From contig NZ_JACEIC010000002.1 in NCBI RefSeq assembly GCF_013778305.1, positions 1,305,708-1,369,707 of the forward strand: 64,000 nucleotides of DNA. The letters run 5' to 3'. Position 1 is the stretch's first letter, and each line of letters begins with the position of its first letter. The DNA is from Nocardioides agri (lineage in GTDB: Bacteria; Actinomycetota; Actinomycetes; Propionibacteriales; Nocardioidaceae). Below are positions 59,454-64,000 of the stretch, piece by piece. The notes beneath the pieces were generated by a model that made no database searches, was not told the DNA's origin, and worked only from the letters and a program-made list of their open reading frames with translations. The position numbers and the translations under genes were made by a program.

Positions 59454-60544
59454 TGGTCGACGTACCTCCTGGTCGGGCGCCCGCCGATGCGGGTCACGAT
59501 CTCGTAGGAGATGGTGCCGGCGGCCTCGGCCCAGTCCTGGGCGGTCGGCTCGCCGTGGGTGCCGGGCCCGAACAGCACGACCTCGGTGCCGGGCTCGGGG
59601 AGCTCGCCGTCGAGGTCGACGACGAACTGGTCCATGCAGACCCGGCCGCGCATCACCCGCTGCTTGCCCTCGACCAGCACGTGCGCTGCGTTGCTGGCGT
59701 GCCGAGGCACCCCGTCGCCGTACCCGAGCGGCACCAGGCCGACCGTGGTCGGGGTGTCGGCCACCCAGGTGTGTCCGTAGGAGACGCCGGCGCCGGCGGC
59801 GATCCGCTTGGCGGAGACGAGCGGGGCGCGGACGGTCATCGCCGGGACCAGGCCGAGGTCGGGGGTCTCGCCGGGTGCCGGGTCCAGGCCGTACGACGCG
59901 ATGCCGAACCGGACCAGGTCGAACCGGCTGCTCGGCCGCAGGATGCCGGCGGCGGAGTTGGCGAGGTGGCGCACCTCGGGCTCGAGGCCCTCGGCGAGCT
60001 CGAGCGCGTGCCGGAACGCGTGCTCCTGCGCGTCGTTGGCGGGGTGGCCGGGCTCGTCGCTGGCGGCGAAGTGGGACCAGATGCCGGTGATCCGCCAGCT
60101 GCCGTCGGCCTCGCCGCGCCGGGCGCGGGCGACGACCTCGGGCCAGCTCTCGAGCGTCGCGCCGCCGCGGGAGAGGCCGGTGTCGACCTTGAGCTGCACG
60201 CGCGCCGGGCGACCGGTCGCGGCGATGGCGTCGAGCTCGGCGACCGTGTAGGCGGTGACGTCGATGTCGGCGTCGATCGCGGCGGCCCAGTCGTCCCCGG
60301 GCACCGTCAGCCAGCACAGGAGCCGGCCCCGGTCGCCGCTCGCCCGCAGCCGGAGCGCCTCGTCCACGGTGGCGACGCCGATCCACTCCGAGCCCGCCTC
60401 GCGGGCGGCGCGGGCGACCTCGACCATCCCGTGGCCGTAGCCGTCCGCCTTGACGACGGTCATCGACGCGACGCCGGTCAGCTCGCGCAGCGTGCGGACG
60501 TTGTGCCGGATCGACGCGAGATCGACGACGATCTCGGGGCTCAT
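59450..60544 (-). CDS. alr: Alanine racemase
   Basis: A 364-residue fold-type III alanine racemase. TVVKADGYGHGMVEVA has the PLP-binding Lys (K32), GVSYGHTWVA the second catalytic Tyr, and GYGDGVPRH and RVCMDQFVVDL the remaining family motifs. It supplies D-alanine for peptidoglycan. ATG 60544 has GGAGG one base upstream of it, and the longer open frame to 60631 is not needed. It is coupled to the hydrolase gene by an overlap. Confidence 0.96.
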   Translation of the reverse strand: MSPEIVVDLASIRHNVRTLRELTGVASMTVVKADGYGHGMVEVARAAREAGSEWIGVATVDEALRLRASGDRGRLLCWLTVPGDDWAAAIDADIDVTAYTVAELDAIAATGRPARVQLKVDTGLSRGGATLESWPEVVARARRGEADGSWRITGIWSHFAASDEPGHPANDAQEHAFRHALELAEGLEPEVRHLANSAAGILRPSSRFDLVRFGIASYGLDPAPGETPDLGLVPAMTVRAPLVSAKRIAAGAGVSYGHTWVADTPTTVGLVPLGYGDGVPRHASNAAHVLVEGKQRVMRGRVCMDQFVVDLDGELPEPGTEVVLFGPGTHGEPTAQDWAEAAGTISYEIVTRIGGRPTRRYVDQ

Positions 60545-60560
60545 GCCTCCGATTCTCCCA

Positions 60561-61934
60561 TCACCGGGTCGGCAGACCCCGCACGGCGTCCGGGATCGCG
60601 TGCGCGACGTCACTCGCGACGATCGGCCCACCGCCGCCGGCGAGCGTCGCGGCGGCGCCGTGCAGCCACGATCCGACCGAGGCGGCGTCGTGGGGGTCGA
60701 GGCCGGCCGCGAGCAGCGCGGCGACCAGGCCGCCGAGCACGTCGCCCGCGCCGGCGGTGGCCAGCCACGCGGTGCCGGTGGTGGTCGCGCGGACCGGGCG
60801 GCCCGCGGTGGCGACCAGGGTGTGGCGTCCCTTCAGCAGCACGGTGCAGCCGTACGTCGCGGCCGCCTGCTGCGCGTGGCGGAGCGGCGCCGCCTCGATC
60901 TCGGCGCGCGTCGCGCCCGTCATCGCCGCCAGCTCGCCCGCGTGCGGCGTCAGCACGGCCGGCGCCGGCAGCGGGCCGGTGACGTGGGCGAGCGCGTCGG
61001 CATCGACGACGACCGGGACGCCGTCCTCGAGCGCGGCCCGCAGCTCCTCGCCGGCGTGCTCTCCCCCGCCGGAGCCGACCAGCCACGCCTGCACCCGTCC
61101 CGCGCCCACCACCTCGGGGTGCACCTCGCGGACCCGGTCGGCCGCGGCGCCGACGTACCGGACCATCCCGACCAGTCCGCTGTTGGCGCCGGCGACGCTG
61201 AGCAGCGCGGCCCCCGGGTACTGATCGCTGCCGGCGCGGATGCCGACGACGCCGCGGGTGTACTTGTGCGCGTCCGGCGCCGGTCGCGGCAGCAGTGCGG
61301 CGACGTCCTCGGGCCGGAGCGCCTCGACGGCCGGCTCCGGGAGGTCCAGCCCGATGTCGACGAGGTGCACCACCCCGGCGTGGTGGCTGGCCGGGTCGAC
61401 GAGGTGCGCGACCTTGAGGGTGCCGAACGTGACGGTCACGTCCGCGCTCACGTGCGGCCCGTCGAGCTCGCCGGTGTCGACGTCGACCCCGCTCGGGGTG
61501 TCCACCGCGACGACCGGCACGCCCGCGACCGTCCGGAGCGCCTGCGCCGCCGCGTCCTTCAGCCCCGGTCGGCCGCCGATCCCGACGATCCCGTCGACGA
61601 CGACGTCAGGACGCCTCGGCTCCCCCGCGATCGAGCGCCCGCCCGCAGCACGGAGCGCGGCGACCCCACCCTCGTGGGCGCGGTCGGACAGCAGCCACGC
61701 CTCGACCTGCGCGCCCCGCCGGGCGAGCAGCGCGCCGGCGTACAGCGCGTCGCCGCCGTTGTCCCCCGACCCCACCAGGAGCAGCACCCGGCGCCCGTAC
61801 GCCGAGCCGAGCAGGTCGATCACGGCGTAGGCCAGCCCGGCCGCGGCCCGCTGCATGAGCGTGCCCTCCGGCAGCCGCGCCAACAGCTCCGCCTCGGCCG
61901 CCCGCACCTGCTCGACCGTGTGCGCGCGCCTCAT
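60561..61934 (-). CDS. nnr: Bifunctional NAD(P)H-hydrate epimerase/dehydratase
   Basis: A 457-residue fusion. The N-terminal YjeF domain has VLLLVGSGDNGGDALYAGALLARRG, VVDGIVGIGGRPGL, and VVAVDTPSGVDVDTGEL. The C-terminal carbohydrate-kinase-like dehydratase has AVLTPHAGELAAMTG, VLLKGRHTLVAT and TAWLATAGAGDVLGGLVAALLAAG. It repairs hydrated NAD(P)H. ATG 61934 gives the normal N-terminus MRRAHTVEQVRAAE. It is the first gene of the nnr-alr-hydrolase-tsaE run. Confidence 0.95.
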   Translation of the reverse strand: MRRAHTVEQVRAAEAELLARLPEGTLMQRAAAGLAYAVIDLLGSAYGRRVLLLVGSGDNGGDALYAGALLARRGAQVEAWLLSDRAHEGGVAALRAAGGRSIAGEPRRPDVVVDGIVGIGGRPGLKDAAAQALRTVAGVPVVAVDTPSGVDVDTGELDGPHVSADVTVTFGTLKVAHLVDPASHHAGVVHLVDIGLDLPEPAVEALRPEDVAALLPRPAPDAHKYTRGVVGIRAGSDQYPGAALLSVAGANSGLVGMVRYVGAAADRVREVHPEVVGAGRVQAWLVGSGGGEHAGEELRAALEDGVPVVVDADALAHVTGPLPAPAVLTPHAGELAAMTGATRAEIEAAPLRHAQQAAATYGCTVLLKGRHTLVATAGRPVRATTTGTAWLATAGAGDVLGGLVAALLAAGLDPHDAASVGSWLHGAAATLAGGGGPIVASDVAHAIPDAVRGLPTR

Positions 61935-61955
61935 GCCGCCCACGCTAGCGGGGTC

Positions 61956-61995
61956 GTGTGCCTGAGCACGCGCGATGGCGCGTCGTCGGGCACAC
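61956..61995. repeat. Palindromic repeat A flanking the AbiEi-like gene
   Basis: GTGTGCCTGAGCACGCGC pairs with GCGCGTCGTCGGGCACAC: about 16 of 18 positions, including one G-T wobble. It begins 21 bases upstream of the nnr start (in the gap before it) and ends 58 bases before ATG 62054. Its ends and centre match the palindrome at 62955-63000 beyond the gene. This looks like a repeated element. Confidence 0.65.
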
Positions 61996-62053
61996 AACCC
62001 ATCCCTGTGGATGGAGACCGGCGCCAAGGAAGGATGGGAGGGACCGTCGAGGC

Positions 62054-62980
62054 ATGAACGACGTCCTTTCCCGGCTGATCGCCGACCAGGCCGGCATGGT
62101 CGCGCGTCGGCAGCTCCTGCACCACGGGGTGGACGCCGACCGCGTGCGCGACCAAGTCGCTGCGGGCCGGTGGGTGGAGCGCACGCCCCGGGTCGTCAGC
62201 GTCGTGACCGGGGAGCTCACCAGGGCTCAGCGCGAGTGGATGGCGGTGCTGCATGCCGGGCCGCGCAGCATGCTCGGCGGGCTGAGCGCCGCAGGTCGCC
62301 ACGGGCTCTCCGGGTGGGAGCGACCTGCCGTCACGGTCTACGTCGACGACGAGTTGAGCTTCGAGCGGATCGAGGGCGTGCGCTCCTTCCGCAGCCGCAG
62401 GCCCTTCGAGCTCCTCCGCGACCCGCGGCCGGGGCTCCCGCTGTGCCGGCTCGAGCCGGCCACCCTCCTGGCAGCCGGCTACCAGATGAAGCCGAGGCCG
62501 GCACACGCCGTGCTCGCGGCCGTCGTACAGCAGCGACTGACCACTCCGGAACGTCTAACCATCTGGGTCGACCAGCTCCGTCCGCTCCGCTGGGCCAACC
62601 CGTTCCGACGCACGCTCGGCGACATCGCGGGCGGGGCGCACTCCGGCGCGGAGCTCGACGTCCGGCGGATGTGTCGCACGTTCGGGATGCCGATGCCAGA
62701 CGCCCAGCGCGCGCGGACCGACAACACCGGCATGCGACGGTGGACCGACAGCGAGTGGCGGCTTCCTGACGGCCGAGTGCTCGTGCTCGAGGTCGATGGT
62801 GCCTTCCACCTCGACATCCTGCAGGCGATGGACGACCACCGCCGCACCCGACGCCTCACGACCTCGACCCGCACGGTGGTGCGCTGCACGGCCTACGAGG
62901 TGCGGTTCGAGGCGGCCGCCCTGGCGCGCGACCTCATCGCTCTCGGCGTACCAGGTCGTGTGCCTCAGGACGCGGCATAG
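62054..62980 (+). CDS. AbiEi-like protein with nuclease-like C-terminal domain
   Basis: A 308-residue protein. The N-terminal part DVLSRLIADQAGMVARRQLLHHGVDADRVRDQVAAGRWVERTPRVVSVV is a winged-helix domain typical of AbiEi-type antitoxins. The C-terminal part GGAHSGAELDVRRMCRTFG, and DSEWRLPDGRVLVLEVDGAFHLDILQAMDDHRRTRRL recalls the DUF559/restriction-endonuclease-like fold (EVDG, H). No toxin partner lies next to it. The protein is widespread in Nocardioides-like genomes, and its role is not clear. Palindromes lie on both sides, the second overlapping its stop codon. Confidence 0.75.
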   Translation: MNDVLSRLIADQAGMVARRQLLHHGVDADRVRDQVAAGRWVERTPRVVSVVTGELTRAQREWMAVLHAGPRSMLGGLSAAGRHGLSGWERPAVTVYVDDELSFERIEGVRSFRSRRPFELLRDPRPGLPLCRLEPATLLAAGYQMKPRPAHAVLAAVVQQRLTTPERLTIWVDQLRPLRWANPFRRTLGDIAGGAHSGAELDVRRMCRTFGMPMPDAQRARTDNTGMRRWTDSEWRLPDGRVLVLEVDGAFHLDILQAMDDHRRTRRLTTSTRTVVRCTAYEVRFEAAALARDLIALGVPGRVPQDAA

Positions 62981-63000
62981 CGCGTCCTCAGGCACACGAC
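62955..63000. repeat. Palindromic repeat B, overlapping the AbiEi-like gene's stop
   Basis: GTCGTGTGCCTCAGGACGCG (62955-62974) pairs with CGCGTCCTCAGGCACACGAC (62981-63000), 19 of 20 positions, with GCATAG as loop. The loop contains the TAG stop at 62978-62980. It could also act as a bidirectional terminator with the convergent acpS gene. Confidence 0.7.
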
Positions 63001-63008
63001 CTCGTCGG

Positions 63009-63359
63009 TCACCCCTCCAGCACCACCACGGCGGACGCGATGCCGGCGTCGTGGGAGAGGGAGACGTGCACGGAGGTGACGCCGAGCTCCTCGGCGCGCG
63101 CGAGGACGGAGCCGCGTATCTCCAGCAGGGGTCGGCCCGACGACTCGGAGACGATCTCGGCGTCCTGCCAGTGCAGGCCGGCGGGGGCGCCGAGGGCCTT
63201 GGCGAGCGCCTCCTTGGCCGCGAACCGCGCCGCCAGGGAGGCCAGCGGGCGGGAGGCCTCGGCAGGGGTGAAGAGCCGCGACGACAGGCCGGGGGTCCTG
63301 GTCAGCGACTCCCCGAACCGCTCGACGTCGACGACGTCGATGCCCACCCCGACGATCAC
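63009..63359 (-). CDS. acpS: Holo-[acyl-carrier-protein] synthase
   Basis: A 116-residue Acp[20 protein letters not shown] and [13 protein letters not shown] are the conserved metal- and CoA-binding motifs, and [20 protein letters not shown] the C-terminus. It adds phosphopantetheine to ACPs, including possibly the EPS cassette ACP at 19925. GTG 63359 is the start. It lies seven bases downstream of glmS on the same strand. Confidence 0.95.
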   Translation of the reverse strand: MIVGVGIDVVDVERFGESLTRTPGLSSRLFTPAEASRPLASLAARFAAKEALAKALGAPAGLHWQDAEIVSESSGRPLLEIRGSVLARAEELGVTSVHVSLSHDAGIASAVVVLEG

Positions 63360-63366
63360 CGGTGGC

Positions 63367-64000
63367 TCACTCGACGGTGACGGACTTGGCCAGGTTGCGC
63401 GGCTGGTCGACGTCGTGGCCCATCAGCGTCGCGAGCTGGCAGGCGAACAGCTGCAGGGGCACCACCGCCACCAGGGGCTGCAACAGCACCGGCACCCGCG
63501 GCAGCCGCACGATCTCGTCGGCGTACGGCGTGATGTGGTCGTCGCCGTCCTCGACCAGGCAGATCGTGCGCGCCCCGCGGGCGCGCACCTCCTGGATGCC
63601 GCTCACCATCTTGTCGCGCAGCTGGTCGCGACCGGCCGGGGGGACGACGCACAGGACCGGCAGCCCGGACTCGACCAGCGCGATCGGGCCGTGCTTGAGC
63701 TCGCCCGCGGCGAACCCCTCGGCGTGGATGTAGGCGAGCTCCTTGAGCTTCAGAGCGCCCTCGAGGGCGACCGGGTAGCCGGCGTGCCGCCCGAGGAAGA
63801 GCACCGAGCGCGTGTCCACGTGGGCCTCGGCCATGTCGTAGATCGACGCAGCGTCGTCGAGCACCCGCTGGATGTGGTCGGGCATCGCCTCGAGCTGGTG
63901 CATCACCTCGTCGATCTCGTCGCCGTAGCGCGTGCCCTTGACCTGCGCGAGGTAGAGCGCGAGCAGGTAGCAGGCGACCAGCTGGGTCAGGAAGCCCTTG
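63367..64000 (-). CDS. glmS: Glucosamine-6-phosphate synthase (isomerising), C-terminal part
   Basis: This is the C-terminal isomerase half of GlmS; the glutaminase domain lies beyond base 64000. The frame is open to the edge ([19 protein letters not shown]). [46 protein letters not shown] is the second SIS domain, and [12 protein letters not shown] the conserved C-terminus (KSVTVE). It makes glucosamine-6-phosphate, the precursor used by GlmU in this window. It is followed by acpS. Confidence 0.96.
   Translation of the reverse strand, partial: KGFLTQLVACYLLALYLAQVKGTRYGDEIDEVMHQLEAMPDHIQRVLDDAASIYDMAEAHVDTRSVLFLGRHAGYPVALEGALKLKELAYIHAEGFAAGELKHGPIALVESGLPVLCVVPPAGRDQLRDKMVSGIQEVRARGARTICLVEDGDDHITPYADEIVRLPRVPVLLQPLVAVVPLQLFACQLATLMGHDVDQPRNLAKSVTVE

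Noticed and set aside
62054..62980. A complete toxin-antitoxin pair
   Set aside because: The AbiEi-like gene has no adjacent AbiEii toxin or other partner, so only a single gene is called.
1..64000. CRISPR arrays, insertion sequences, integrases or attachment sites
   Set aside because: No direct repeat-spacer series, transposase motif or integrase frame was found; mobility of the island is suggested only by gene order.

Overview
The window is high-GC DNA (GC-rich third codon positions, many GTG starts, four-base ATGA/GTGA stop-start overlaps) from an actinobacterium. Gene content and order (glmU-prs, pth-rplY, alr-nnr, acpS-glmS, a LigC-type ligase) fit the Propionibacteriales, most likely Nocardioides or a close relative. 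The genus is inferred from gene style; there is no rRNA or other marker to confirm it.

Region 1 (1-20194) is the core of an exopolysaccharide (EPS) locus. It holds the end of a GDP-mannose 6-dehydrogenase, glycosyltransferases, a sugar-1-phosphate nucleotidyltransferase, an acyltransferase-3, two tandem secreted beta-helix proteins, a Wzx-type flippase, a duplicated cysteine-rich protein of unknown role, two Wzz-like proteins around a DUF218 protein, and a Wzy/O-antigen-ligase-like protein. It ends with a cassette of GNAT-like acyltransferase, AMP ligase, PLP decarboxylase and acyl carrier protein, of the kind otherwise seen beside exosortase/EPS genes.

Region 2 (20195-25879) has a GDT1/UPF0016 transporter behind a clear yybP-ykoY (manganese) riboswitch, a small hypothetical gene and a CPBP membrane protease. 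A second EPS group follows: GT2, NAD-dependent epimerase and phytanoyl-CoA-dioxygenase-like oxygenase.

Region 3 (26051-37307) starts with an SDR and contains a previously unmarked lasso peptide locus. It encodes a PqqD-like RRE, a 49-residue precursor with the YxxPxLxxxGxxxxxT leader motif, a short asparagine-synthetase-like cyclase, a B2 leader peptidase, an HPr-kinase-like peptide kinase, a PF14907-type nucleotidyltransferase on the opposite strand, and an ABC exporter. Overlapping the exporter are a flavin monooxygenase-like gene, a thioesterase-ATP-grasp fusion and a polysaccharide deacetylase. The core peptide ends in Ser, as expected for a kinase substrate.

Region 4 (37422-40975) has two zinc-binding-type sugar methyltransferases, an RmlC-like epimerase and a PIG-L deacetylase. 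Housekeeping genes follow: a CysQ/IMPase-like phosphatase, pth and rplY.

Region 5 (43186-50941) sits between rplY and prs, which are neighbours in many actinobacteria. It carries a LbH acetyltransferase, four LuxR-type regulators, a histidine kinase and a WbaP-type initiating sugar transferase, so it looks like a regulatory and initiation island for the EPS system. Short inverted-repeat motifs of the form CCC(N5-7)GGG recur upstream of several EPS and regulator genes and may link these scattered operons.

Region 6 (50942-64000) is mostly housekeeping: prs, glmU, tRNA-Gln(TTG), ligC, a GNAT-TsaE fusion, an alpha/beta hydrolase, alr, nnr, acpS and the end of glmS. It also has a TagD-like cytidylyltransferase with a LicD-methyltransferase fusion, and an AbiEi-like gene between two related palindromes.
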